Source of the DNA: UBA10649 sp965278965
GTDB lineage: Bacteria > Actinomycetota > Actinomycetes > S36-B12
Direction of reading: 5' to 3'
Assembly (NCBI GenBank): GCA_965278965.1
Contig: OZ257127.1
Location: 558,001 to 622,000, forward strand
DNA: 64,000 nucleotides
Shown here piece after piece: positions 24,244 to 32,554 of this stretch. The notes beneath the pieces are model-generated. The model saw only the letters and a program-made list of their open reading frames with translations, was not told where the DNA came from and made no database searches. A program made the position numbers and the translations under genes. Position 1 is the first letter of the stretch. Each line of letters opens with the position of its first letter.

Positions 24244-25964
24244 GACGCGTTCCCCGTCTCGCCCGCGGGTGCCGCCGCGACAGCGGGCGCCGGGTGGGCG
24301 CCGAACGCGGCCAGCTCAGGATGGTGGAGGTCGAATGCCGGACGCTCCGACCGGATGCGCGGCAGCGACACGAAGTTGTGGCGCGGCGGCGGGCAGCTCG
24401 TCGCCCACTCCAGCGAGCCGCCCCAACCCCAGGGGTCGTCGACGGTGACCTTGGGAGCCGACCGCCACGTCTTGAGGACGTTCCACAGGAAGAACAGCAT
24501 CGACAGACCCAGGATCGCCGAGCCGACCGTCGAGACGATGTTGAGGGTCTCGAACCCGTCGGCGGGTAGGTAGTCCCCGTACCGACGGGGCATGCCCTGG
24601 ACGCCGAGCCAGTGCTGGACCAGGAAGGTGACCTGGAAGCCGATGAACAGCAGCCAGAAGTGGATCTTGCCAAGCCGCTCGTCGAGCATGCGCCCGGTCA
24701 TCTTCGGCCACCAGAAGTACAGGCCGGCGAAGAAGAGGAACACCACGGTGCCGAAGACCGTGTAGTGGAAGTGGGCCACGACGAAGTAGCTGTCGGAGAG
24801 GTGGAAGTCCAGGGGCGGCGCCGACAAGATGATGCCGGTCAGGCCACCGAACAGGAACGTGATCAGGAAGCCCATGACCCACAGCATCGGCGTGTCGAAG
24901 GAGACCGAGCCCTTCCACATCGTGCCGATCCAGTTGAAGAACTTCACGCCGGTCGGGACCGCGATCAGCATCGTCATGATCGCGAAGAACGGCAGGTAGA
25001 CCGAGCCGGTCACGTACAGGTGGTGGGCCCACACCGCCATCGACAGGGCACCGATGCCGAGCGTCGCGAAGACCAGACCCTTGTAGCCGAAGATCGGCTT
25101 GCGCGAGAAGACGGGGATGATCTCGCTGGCGATGCCGAAGAACGGCAACGCGAGGATGTAGACCTCGGGATGGCCGAAGAACCAGAACAGGTGCTGCCAG
25201 AGCATGGCTCCGCCGTTGGCGGCGTCGAACACGACGGCCCCGAACTGACGGTCGATGAACGCCATCGCGAGCGCGGCCGCCAGGACCGGGAACGCGAGCA
25301 GCACGAGCACCGAGGTGACCAGCGTGGTCCAGGTGAAGATCGGCATCCGGAACATCGTCATTCCCGGGGCGCGCATGCAGAAGATCGTCGTGACGAAGTT
25401 GACCGCACCGAGGATCGTGCCCAGTCCACCCATCGCCAGGCCCAATAGCCACAGGTCGCCGCCGACCTCGGGCGAGTAGATCGCGTTGCTCAGCGGCTCG
25501 TAGGCGAACCAGCCGAACGCTGCAGCGCCACCGGGGGTCAAGAACCCCGCGGCGACGGTGATGCCACCGAACATGAACAGCCAGAACCCGAGCATGTTCA
25601 GCCGCGGGAAGGCAACGTCCGGGGCGCCGATCTGCAGCGGCATGATCACGTTGCCGAAGCCGACGAACAGCGGCGTCGCGAACAAGAACAGCATGATCGT
25701 GCCGTGCATCGTGAACAGCTGGTTGTACTGCTGCAGCGAGACGAACTGCATGCCCGGCACGGCCAGCTCGGCGCGCATGACCAGCGCCATCGCCCCGGCG
25801 GCGAAGAACCAGAACGTCGCCAGGATCAGGTACATGTACCCGATCACCTTGTGGTCGGTCGACGTGATCCAGCTGATGATCGCGGAGCCAGGACGCTTGG
25901 CGGGGGCGACCGGTGTGGGCGGGACCGGCTCGGCGGCGGCGACACGGTCGGTGAGAATCGTCAT
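24240..25964 (-). CDS. ctaD: cytochrome c oxidase subunit I
   Basis: A 574-residue 12-helix heme-copper oxidase. Heme a and a3-CuB ligands are in HGTIMLFLFATP, FFGHPEVYILALP (His-Tyr cross-link), VWAHHLYVTG and VVAHFHYTVFG. It reduces O2 and pumps protons. The start overlaps the ctaC stop by ATGA. The C-terminal tail is Ala/Pro-rich. Confidence 0.96.
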   Translation of the reverse strand: MTILTDRVAAAEPVPPTPVAPAKRPGSAIISWITSTDHKVIGYMYLILATFWFFAAGAMALVMRAELAVPGMQFVSLQQYNQLFTMHGTIMLFLFATPLFVGFGNVIMPLQIGAPDVAFPRLNMLGFWLFMFGGITVAAGFLTPGGAAAFGWFAYEPLSNAIYSPEVGGDLWLLGLAMGGLGTILGAVNFVTTIFCMRAPGMTMFRMPIFTWTTLVTSVLVLLAFPVLAAALAMAFIDRQFGAVVFDAANGGAMLWQHLFWFFGHPEVYILALPFFGIASEIIPVFSRKPIFGYKGLVFATLGIGALSMAVWAHHLYVTGSVYLPFFAIMTMLIAVPTGVKFFNWIGTMWKGSVSFDTPMLWVMGFLITFLFGGLTGIILSAPPLDFHLSDSYFVVAHFHYTVFGTVVFLFFAGLYFWWPKMTGRMLDERLGKIHFWLLFIGFQVTFLVQHWLGVQGMPRRYGDYLPADGFETLNIVSTVGSAILGLSMLFFLWNVLKTWRSAPKVTVDDPWGWGGSLEWATSCPPPRHNFVSLPRIRSERPAFDLHHPELAAFGAHPAPAVAAAPAGETGNAS

Positions 25965-26827
25965 GTCGTCCTCTCATCGGGCATCTGGCCCTCGTCCGTG
26001 CTCATCCCCGTGTCGAGCAGGCCGGTCTGGCCCTTGGCCTTCAGGTCGGCGATGTACTGGTCGAACTCCGCCTTGTCGACGACCTTGACCGTGAACAGCA
26101 TGCGGGCGTGGTCGACGCCGCAGAGCTCGGCGCACCGGCCCGGGTAGGTACCGACCGTGTTCGGGGTGAGCTCGAACTGGTTGGTCTTGCCCGGGATGAC
26201 ATCCATCTTGAACAGGAAGTCCGGGACCCAGAACGAGTGGATGACGTCAGGCGAGACGAGGGTGAACTTGACCTTCTCGTCGACGGGGAGGACCAGCAGG
26301 GCGGGCTCGGTCGGCGAGCCGACCGCGTACGCGCCCTGGTCGAGGTAGTTGAAGCCCCAGTTCCAGCGGTAGGCGACGACGTTGACGGTGAGGTCCTGGT
26401 CGTTCTTGACCGCGAGGATCTCCGACTGGTCGCGTGCGGTGAACCAGAAGAGCCCGAGCACCATGATCAGCGGCACGATCGTGTACATGATCTCGATCGG
26501 CAGGTTGTACTTGGTCTGCTCGGGGACCTCGGCGCGGTGCCGGCGGCGGTAGGCGATCGCGGCCCAGATCATCAGGCCCCACGTGATGATGCCCACGATC
26601 CACGCGGCGATCCACGCGCCCTGCCAGAGGTTCTGGACGATCAGGCCCTGGTCGGTGACCGGCTCGGGGAGGTCGAGGAACACGATCTCGTTCACCGTGC
26701 AGCCGCTCAGGACGACGGCCGTGACGGCCGCTCCCACCGCCAGGGTCAGGACGCGCACGCGGCGCGGCAGCCGGCCCCGACTCGCGAGGGATGCACCCGC
26801 CGAGCCCGCCTGGATCGTTCGCCGCAC
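25961..26827 (-). CDS. ctaC: cytochrome c oxidase subunit II
   Basis: A 288-residue subunit. A hydrophobic N-terminus ends in LSGC, which fits a lipoprotein processing site, followed by two transmembrane helices and the CuA domain with the ligands in CAELCGVDHARML. Start: GTG 26827 with GGAAGG six bases upstream; a longer frame to 26881 lacks any such signal. A TAGTCT -10 lies at 26859-26864. First gene of ctaC-ctaD-ctaF. Confidence 0.94.
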   Translation of the reverse strand: MRRTIQAGSAGASLASRGRLPRRVRVLTLAVGAAVTAVVLSGCTVNEIVFLDLPEPVTDQGLIVQNLWQGAWIAAWIVGIITWGLMIWAAIAYRRRHRAEVPEQTKYNLPIEIMYTIVPLIMVLGLFWFTARDQSEILAVKNDQDLTVNVVAYRWNWGFNYLDQGAYAVGSPTEPALLVLPVDEKVKFTLVSPDVIHSFWVPDFLFKMDVIPGKTNQFELTPNTVGTYPGRCAELCGVDHARMLFTVKVVDKAEFDQYIADLKAKGQTGLLDTGMSTDEGQMPDERTT

Positions 26828-26858
26828 AGGTCGCCTTCCTAGGTTGTCGGACGCGGGC

Positions 26859-26864
26859 AGACTA
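26859..26864 (-). promoter_or_regulatory. -10 element of the ctaC operon
   Basis: On the minus strand TAGTCT fits TANNNT and would start a transcript with a leader of about 25 nt carrying the GGAAGG ribosome site of ctaC. Pattern-based. Confidence 0.4.
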
Positions 26865-26939
26865 GCGCACGGTCCCGTCACAGCGTCGGTCCCCCCGCGG
26901 CCCGTCGGAACCCCTTCGCGACCGGGCTACCGTGACGTC

Positions 26940-28082
26940 ATGGCGCTGCCCGAGCCCGCCCCCCGACCCCCGGCCGGATACCTCGACGCCGTCGGTGGGC
27001 AGCCCGTCCTGCCCGTCGCGCGCGAGGCCTGGCTGGCCGCCGTGGACGCGGGTTGGAGCGACCCGGCGCGGCTGCATCACGAGGGCCGGCGCGCGGGTGC
27101 GCTGCTCGACGCGGCGCGGGCGAGCCTGGCCACCAGCCTGGGGGTCACGGCGGCGGAGGTCTACCTGACGACGTCCGGTCCGACCGCCGTCGGCGTGGCC
27201 GTCAGTGGGCTCCTGCAGTCCCGCTCCCCCGGCGAGCGTCGCGTCGTCGCGAGCGCCGTCGAGGCGATGGCCGTGCTCAGTCCCGCGCGCGGCTGGGCCG
27301 ATCTCGTCGACCTCGTCCCGGCGTCGGGGACCGGCCGGGTCGACGTCGACGCGTTCGCCGAGCAGATCGGCCCGCAGCACCCGCCCGCCGCACTGGCCTG
27401 CCTGCAGGCGGCCAACCCCGAGGTCGGAACGATCCAGCCGGTCGACGAGGTCGCGGCGCTGACGCGGGAGGCGGGGGTGCCCCTGCTGGTGCACGCCGTC
27501 CAGGTCGTCGGTCGCATCCCGGTCCCCGATGGCTGGGACGTGCTGTGCGCCGCGGCGCGCGACTGGGCCGGCCCGGCCGGGGTGGGCGTGCTGGTAGTCC
27601 GTCCGCATGTGCGGTGGCGCCCGGAGGAGAACCCGGACCGCGGGTGGGTCAACGGCTTCCCCGACATCCCCGGCGCAGTGGCCGCGGCCCGTGCGCTGGA
27701 GTACCTGCGCGGGCACGAAGCGGACGAGGCGCGGCGACTGCATGAGCAGACGGCACGGCTGCGCGACCGGCTGCCCACATGCGGCCCCGGGATCACCGTG
27801 ACCGGCGAGCCGCAGGACCGACTGCCCCATGTCGTCACGTTCACGTGCGACGGCGTGACCGGCGAGGTCGTCGTCGACCAGCTCGCGCGGGCCGGGCTCA
27901 GCGTGGCGAGCGGTTCGGCGTGCACCTCGGACGTCCGGATGCCCAGCCAGGTGCTCGCGGCGATCGGGCTCACGGCCGACGCGAGCGTGCGGGTCTCGCT
28001 CCCCCTCGGCTGCGCCGACGACGCCGTCGACCAGCTGCTGGCCGTCCTCCCCGAGGCGCTGGCCACCGCCCGCGCCGCCTGA
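26940..28082 (+). CDS. cysteine-desulfurase-fold protein lacking the PLP lysine
   Basis: A 380-residue class V aminotransferase homologue. It keeps GYLDAVGGQPVLP, the IscS-like ANPEVGTIQPVDEV, and the loop SGSACTSDVRMPSQVL with the Cys at residue 328. Where desulfurases read SAHKxxGP, it reads AARDWAGPAGVGVL: Asp208 occupies the position of the Schiff-base Lys. The PLP-stacking His of the EHxAV motif is Ala109. It therefore seems unable to form the usual internal aldimine. Leaderless start (TACCGT 6 nt before ATG). Divergent from ctaC. It may be a sulfur acceptor, scaffold or structural relic. Confidence 0.8.
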   Translation: MALPEPAPRPPAGYLDAVGGQPVLPVAREAWLAAVDAGWSDPARLHHEGRRAGALLDAARASLATSLGVTAAEVYLTTSGPTAVGVAVSGLLQSRSPGERRVVASAVEAMAVLSPARGWADLVDLVPASGTGRVDVDAFAEQIGPQHPPAALACLQAANPEVGTIQPVDEVAALTREAGVPLLVHAVQVVGRIPVPDGWDVLCAAARDWAGPAGVGVLVVRPHVRWRPEENPDRGWVNGFPDIPGAVAAARALEYLRGHEADEARRLHEQTARLRDRLPTCGPGITVTGEPQDRLPHVVTFTCDGVTGEVVVDQLARAGLSVASGSACTSDVRMPSQVLAAIGLTADASVRVSLPLGCADDAVDQLLAVLPEALATARAA

Positions 28083-28089
28083 CCGCTGG

Positions 28090-28758
28090 TCAGAGGGCGG
28101 GGGGCGTCCTCAGTAGTTGCGGGAGCCGGTCCAGGTAGTCGGCCCGCGGCACCGCCACGACGCCCAGGGTCGCCAGGTGGTCGGTGCGCCACTGTGTGTC
28201 GACCAGGCGCTCGCCGCCCGCGCGGACCAGCAGCGACGCGAGGTGCGCCGTGGCCGCCTTCGACGCATCGGTCTCGCGGTGGAACATCGACTCGCCCGCG
28301 AAGAGCCCACCGAGCTCCAGCCCGTACAGGCCGCCGACGAGCCGGCCTCCCGCCCACGTCTCGACCGAGTGGGCCCAGCCCAGGCGGTGCAGCTCCTCGT
28401 AGGCCTCGATGAACGCGTCGGTGATCCACACCTCGCCCGGGCGGGCGTCGCGGCACGCCCGGATGACGTCGCCGAAGGCGACATCGACGGTGTGGTCGAA
28501 CGTGCGCATAGAGCGGCGCAGCGACCGGGGCACGCGAACGCCCGCGGGATCGAGCACACCCCGCGGGTCCGGCGACCACCAGCCGAGCCGGCCATCGACG
28601 AGGTCCATCGGGAACAGGCCGTTCGCGTAGGCCGAGAGGACCGTCGACGGGGCCAGGTCGGCGCCGACGCCGACGACGTCCTCACCCGGCGGCGCCACCC
28701 GCGGATCAGGCAGCGCCCACTGGCACGGCCCCGGGTCTATCCGTCGTGTCGCCGGCAC
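28090..28758 (-). CDS. aat: leucyl/phenylalanyl-tRNA-protein transferase
   Basis: A 222-residue enzyme that adds Leu or Phe from aminoacyl-tRNA to the N-terminus of proteins with N-terminal Lys or Arg, the entry to the bacterial N-degron pathway. Motifs: GLFPMDLVDGRLGWWSPDPRG and GESMFHRETDASKAA. GTG start 7 bp after the kinase stop, so the two genes are probably cotranscribed. Converges with the desulfurase-like gene with only 7 bp between stops. The partner clpS is not in the window. Confidence 0.92.
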   Translation of the reverse strand: MPATRRIDPGPCQWALPDPRVAPPGEDVVGVGADLAPSTVLSAYANGLFPMDLVDGRLGWWSPDPRGVLDPAGVRVPRSLRRSMRTFDHTVDVAFGDVIRACRDARPGEVWITDAFIEAYEELHRLGWAHSVETWAGGRLVGGLYGLELGGLFAGESMFHRETDASKAATAHLASLLVRAGGERLVDTQWRTDHLATLGVVAVPRADYLDRLPQLLRTPPAL

Positions 28759-28765
28759 CGCACGG

Positions 28766-29752
28766 TCACGGTCGCGGGCAGGAGACGTGCGGCTCGACGT
28801 CCGCCGCCGCGTCGTCGCCGTAGGTGCGGGCCATGCGCTCCAGGAAGTGCGTCCGGGCGAGCTCGTACTCCTGCGTCCCGATCGTCTCGATCACGTACGT
28901 CGCCAGCAGCGCACCAACCTGCGCCGAGCGCTCGTCGCCGACGCCCCACGACTGCCCGGCCAGGAAGCCCGCCCGGAAGGCGTCACCCACGCCGGTGGGG
29001 TCCGCCTTGCGGTCCTCCTCCGCAACAGTGACCGTGACCGGCGCCTCGCCCCGACGCTCGACCCGCGCGCCCTCCGGTCCGAGGGTGGTGATGCGGGTGA
29101 CGACCATCGCGGCGATGTCGTCGGCAGTGAGACCGGTCTTCTGCTCGATGAGCGCGGCCTCGTACTCGTTGGCGAACAGGTACGTCGCACCCTCGATGAG
29201 CGGGCGGATCTCGTCCCCGTCCATCCGGGCCAGCTGCTGCGACGGGTCGGCGGCGAACGGGTAGCCGCGGAAGCGGCACTCCTGGGTGTGCCGGACCATC
29301 GCCTCGGGGTCGTTCGCGCCGATCAGGACGACATCCGCCGCGCCGACGCGGTCGACGACTGGCTTGAGCTCGATGTTGCGGGCCTCGGACATCGCGCCCG
29401 GGTAGAAGGAAGCGATCTGGTTCTGCTCGTTGTCGGTCGTGCATACGAACCGCGCGGTGTGGCGAGACTCGGAGACATGGACACCGCTTGTGTCGACGTT
29501 GTGGCGCTGCAGCCAGGACTCGTAGTCGGCGAAGTCCGGGCCGACGGCGCCGACGAGCACCGGGCGCAGCCCCAGGCAACCCATGCCGAACGCGATGTTC
29601 GGCGCCACGCCCCCACGCCGCACCTCGAGCTCGTCGACGAGGAACGACAAGGAGACCTTGTCGAGCTTCTCAGCGACGAGGGAGTCGGCGAACCGCCCCG
29701 GGAAGGTCATGAGGTGATCGGTCGCGATGGACCCGGTGATGAGGACGGCCAC
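28766..29752 (-). CDS. PfkB-family kinase, probable adenosine kinase
   Basis: A 328-residue ribokinase-fold kinase. Motifs: GGVAPNIAFGMGCLG at the N-terminus, the Mg-site NEYE in LFANEYEAALIE, and the catalytic signature DPTGVGDAFRAGFLAG. Its place next to the HesB gene matches Rv2202c, known as the M. tuberculosis adenosine kinase (from memory); carbohydrate kinase is the alternative. GTG 29752 with TAGGGT 8 nt upstream gives a leaderless layout; the longer frame is rejected. Confidence 0.85.
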   Translation of the reverse strand: MAVLITGSIATDHLMTFPGRFADSLVAEKLDKVSLSFLVDELEVRRGGVAPNIAFGMGCLGLRPVLVGAVGPDFADYESWLQRHNVDTSGVHVSESRHTARFVCTTDNEQNQIASFYPGAMSEARNIELKPVVDRVGAADVVLIGANDPEAMVRHTQECRFRGYPFAADPSQQLARMDGDEIRPLIEGATYLFANEYEAALIEQKTGLTADDIAAMVVTRITTLGPEGARVERRGEAPVTVTVAEEDRKADPTGVGDAFRAGFLAGQSWGVGDERSAQVGALLATYVIETIGTQEYELARTHFLERMARTYGDDAAADVEPHVSCPRP

Positions 29753-29841
29753 GGGGCGCGACCCTACCGGCGAACGGCCGGCACGTTCACGCGCGTCGGC
29801 GTCGGGAGTGCCCGCAGGCGCTGTCGAGCATCCGGACACGG

Positions 29842-29878
29842 CGAAGGCGGCCGGACCTTTGGGGTCCGGCCGCCTTCG
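29842..29878 (-). terminator. strong hairpin terminator after the Fe-S carrier gene
   Basis: A perfect 16-bp GC-rich stem (29842-29857 with 29863-29878) and 5-nt loop, 20 bp after the stop of the minus-strand Fe-S carrier gene and before the kinase promoter. No T-run. Confidence 0.75.
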
Positions 29879-29897
29879 GCCACGAGAAGCGGGTCGG

Positions 29898-30260
29898 TCA
29901 GTGGAACGAGTCGCCGCAGGCGCAGGACCCGGTCGCGTTGGGGTTGTCGATCGTGAAGCCCTGCTTCTCGATCGTGTCGACGAAGTCGATCGTCGCGCCG
30001 ATCAGGTAGGGCGCGCTCATGCGGTCGGTGACGACGTCGACGCCGCCGAAGTCCTTGGTGACGTCGCCGTCCAGGCTGCGGTCGTCGAAGAAGAGCTGGT
30101 AGCGCAGTCCCGAGCACCCGCCCGGCTGGACCGCGACGCGCAGAGCGAGGTCGTCGCGACCCTCGGCGTCGAGCAGCGTACGGACCTTCTCGGCCGCCAC
30201 CTCGGTGAGGAGGATGCCGTCGGTGACCGGGGCCTCGGTGATCGTGATGTCGGCCGACAT
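29898..30260 (-). CDS. A-type iron-sulfur carrier protein (HesB/IscA/ErpA)
   Basis: A 120-residue protein with the three conserved Cys: one in VQPGGCSGLRYQL and two in the C-terminal TGSCACGDSFH. It carries and delivers Fe-S clusters. ATG 30260 has GAAGGG upstream. It is divergent from nadA, whose product needs a [4Fe-4S] cluster, an obvious client; the desulfurase homologue two genes away lacks its Lys and is unlikely to supply sulfur. Confidence 0.92.
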   Translation of the reverse strand: MSADITITEAPVTDGILLTEVAAEKVRTLLDAEGRDDLALRVAVQPGGCSGLRYQLFFDDRSLDGDVTKDFGGVDVVTDRMSAPYLIGATIDFVDTIEKQGFTIDNPNATGSCACGDSFH

Positions 30261-30419
30261 TGGGGCGTCCCTTCGATTCGTCGCGGCCCGCTCGGGCCCT
30301 GTCGTCTGTGGCCAGCAACCGCGCCCGGGTTGCCGGTATTCCCCCAACAGTCTCACACGGAGCGCCCTCGGCGCGAGCACGGACTCCGGCGTGTGACCGG
30401 CAGGTGCGAGACTATGCGA

Positions 30420-31634
30420 ATGGCTGACACCGCCGGTCGTGCGAGCGCGTTCGTCGATCCCGAGCCCACCCCGCTGGCCCTGCTGCTCCTGGGCAACGGC
30501 GCCGACGCCGGCTCCGAGCGCGGGGTCGACTGCCCCGGGACGCTCCCCGCGCCGTCCGACCCCCACCTGGTCGAACGAGCGCGAGCCGCCAAGGAGGCGC
30601 TGGGCGACCGCGTCTTCATCCTCGGGCACCACTACCAGCGAGACGAGGTCATCGCCTTCGCCGACGTCACGGGCGACTCCTTCAAGCTGGCCCAGCAGGC
30701 CGCGGCCCACCCGGAGGCGGAGTTCATCGTCTTCTGCGGCGTCCACTTCATGGCGGAGAGCGCCGACATCCTGACGGCGCAGAGCCAGCAGGTCGTCCTG
30801 CCGGACCTGGCCGCCGGCTGCTCGATGGCGGACATGGCCGCGATCGGGCAGGTCGAGGACTGCTGGCGCGTCCTGGAGGACGCTGGTGTGGCGGACGTCA
30901 CCGTCCCGATCACGTACATGAACTCCACGGCAGCGATCAAGGCGTTCACGGGTCGCCACGGCGGCGCGGTCTGCACGTCGAGCAACGCCGAGCGCAGCCT
31001 GGCGTGGGCGTTCGAGCGCGGCGAGAAGGTGCTGTTCCTGCCGGACCAGCACCTCGGCCGAAACACCGCCGTGCGCGAGCTCGGGCTGTCTTTGGACGAC
31101 TGCGTCCTGTACGACCCGAACAAGCCGGGCGGTGGCCTGACGTCCGACCAGCTCCGAGCCGCCCGCGTGATCTTGTGGCGCGGCCACTGCTCCGTGCACG
31201 GCCGCTTCACCGCGGAGTGCGTCCACGAGGTCCGCGAGCGGATCCCCGGTGTGACGGTGATCGTGCACCCGGAATGCCGGTACGACGTGGTCGAGGCGGC
31301 CGACGCCGTCGGCTCCACCGAGAAGATCATCTCCACGATCAACGCCGCCGAGCCCGGCACCTCGTGGGCGGTCGGCACCGAGCTCAACCTCGTCAAGCGG
31401 TTGGCACTGGCCAACCCCGACAAGGAGATCGCCTATCTCGACCGGACGGTCTGCTACTGCTCGACGATGAACCGGATCGACCTGCCGCACCTGGTGTGGG
31501 CGCTGGAGTCGCTCGTCACGGGCAACGTCGTCAACCAGATCCAGGTCGACCCCGAGACCTCCCACTGGGCTCGCGTCGCCCTCGACCGGATGCTCGCGCT
31601 CCCCGGCGTCGCGACCGCCGCCCGCCCCGACTGA
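30420..31634 (+). CDS. nadA: quinolinate synthase A
   Basis: A 404-residue enzyme that condenses iminoaspartate with dihydroxyacetone phosphate to quinolinate for NAD. Motifs: GHHYQRDEVIAFADVTGDS, CGVHFMAESADIL, and [4Fe-4S] Cys in LAAGCSMADMA, VHPECRYDV and RTVCYCSTM. It is the long form with an N-terminal extension of about 50 residues. ATG 30420 has GAGACT 6 nt upstream, a weak leaderless -10. nadB and nadC do not follow. A large hairpin array begins 29 bp after the stop. Confidence 0.95.
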   Translation: MADTAGRASAFVDPEPTPLALLLLGNGADAGSERGVDCPGTLPAPSDPHLVERARAAKEALGDRVFILGHHYQRDEVIAFADVTGDSFKLAQQAAAHPEAEFIVFCGVHFMAESADILTAQSQQVVLPDLAAGCSMADMAAIGQVEDCWRVLEDAGVADVTVPITYMNSTAAIKAFTGRHGGAVCTSSNAERSLAWAFERGEKVLFLPDQHLGRNTAVRELGLSLDDCVLYDPNKPGGGLTSDQLRAARVILWRGHCSVHGRFTAECVHEVRERIPGVTVIVHPECRYDVVEAADAVGSTEKIISTINAAEPGTSWAVGTELNLVKRLALANPDKEIAYLDRTVCYCSTMNRIDLPHLVWALESLVTGNVVNQIQVDPETSHWARVALDRMLALPGVATAARPD

Positions 31635-31663
31635 GACCCAGCCCGCGCCGCACCATCCCGCAC

Positions 31664-31912
31664 GTCCCGCTTTCCGGGACGTTCGGCTTCGTCCCGGACG
31701 TCCCGCTTTCCGGGACGTTCAGCACGAAGGCGCGACATTTCGGGCGCCTCGTGCTGCATGTCCCGCTTTCCGGGACGTTCGGCTTCGTCCCGGACGTCCC
31801 GCTTTCCGGGACGTTCAGCACGAAGGCGCGACATTTCGGGCGCCTCGTGCTGCATGTCCCGCATTCCGGGACGTTCGGCTTCGTTCCGCATGTCCCGCTT
31901 TCCGGGACGTTC
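31664..31912. repeat. 96-bp higher-order tandem array of six short palindromes
   Basis: A palindromic unit GTCCCG-CTTTC-CGGGAC, followed by GTTC, occurs at 31664, 31700, 31760, 31796, 31856 (one base changed) and 31892. The spacing alternates 36 and 60 bp, so the true repeat is 96 bp, present about 2.6 times. Inside the 60-bp segment CAGCACGAAGGCGC can pair with GCGCCTCGTGCTG, giving a second hairpin. The region from 31635 to 31958 contains no gene I believe in: repeated frames stay open only because 96 is a multiple of 3. A related unit is at 55576. Possible roles: terminator array or protein-binding array. Confidence 0.9.
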
Positions 31913-31958
31913 GGGGGGTGGAGGTCGGGTGGTGGCGTTCGGGGGGGACGGACCGCGG

Positions 31959-32552
31959 CTACAGGCCCGGGGCGCCCCAGATCGCGAACCAGCGCGACAG
32001 GTCGGCCTCCAGCGGGAGCTCCCCGACGAGCAGGTCGCGCACCTTCAGCTCCAGCACGTTGACGCGCTGCTGCGCGGCCGGCTCGACGCCGCCACCTCCC
32101 GCCGCGGGCGCGAACGGATAGAACGTCCCGCGCTTGAACAGGTACACCATCGCGAGGTCCTGGCCGTCGGGTCCGGAGAACGCCGCGTGCGAGCACAGCA
32201 GCTGCGGGCCGAACCCCGCCTCGACGAGCGAGGTGTTCACGGCGTGCAGGTCGGTGACGACCGAGGACAGGTCCGGCGGCGCCGTCGCGACCACGAGCCA
32301 GGTGAAGCCGAACTCGTCGGTGGCCACCTCCACCGGCGGTCCAGCGTCGGCGTCGAGCAGGCGGCGCACCTCGTCCTCGACGTCGGCGAACGCCCGGCCC
32401 TCCGGGGCGCGGAACGCGACGGCACCGCGCCCGGTCGGCACGAGGTCCAGCTCGACCTGAAGGGTGATCGCCGCGCTCGGCAGCGCGAAGAGGGCGTCGA
32501 GGTCGGGGCCGACCGGCTTGCGCCGGCCGAGCAGCGCGTCGAACAGGCCCAC
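31959..32552 (-). CDS. PspA-associated protein PspAB
   Basis: A 197-residue protein starting VGLFDALLGRRKPVGPDLDALF, with FGFTWLVV, GFGPQLLCSHAAFS and DLSRWFAIWGAP, the pattern of the actinobacterial PspAB family. GTG start 2 bp after the htpX stop, so it is cotranscribed with htpX and pspA. Long frames that extend it over htpX are shadows. It probably works with PspA at the membrane under envelope stress. Confidence 0.85.
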   Translation of the reverse strand: MGLFDALLGRRKPVGPDLDALFALPSAAITLQVELDLVPTGRGAVAFRAPEGRAFADVEDEVRRLLDADAGPPVEVATDEFGFTWLVVATAPPDLSSVVTDLHAVNTSLVEAGFGPQLLCSHAAFSGPDGQDLAMVYLFKRGTFYPFAPAAGGGGVEPAAQQRVNVLELKVRDLLVGELPLEADLSRWFAIWGAPGL

Positions 32553-32554
32553 GC

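Noticed and set aside
25961..26881. CtaC starting at 26881
   Set aside because: The extra 18 residues have no ribosome site, whereas GTG 26827 has GGAAGG at 6 nt and gives a normal signal-anchor.
31664..31912. CRISPR array
   Set aside because: Units are 21 nt palindromes with alternating 15 and 39 nt intervals, and the intervals are themselves repeated rather than unique. No cas genes nearby.
31004..32062. Long plus-strand frame with in-frame 32-residue repeats (VPLSGTFGFVP type), and the mirror frame at 31454-31891
   Set aside because: The repeats are the 96-bp DNA array read through; 96 is a multiple of three, so several frames stay open. No start signal, the first part is a shadow of nadA, and the last part is antisense to the PspAB gene.
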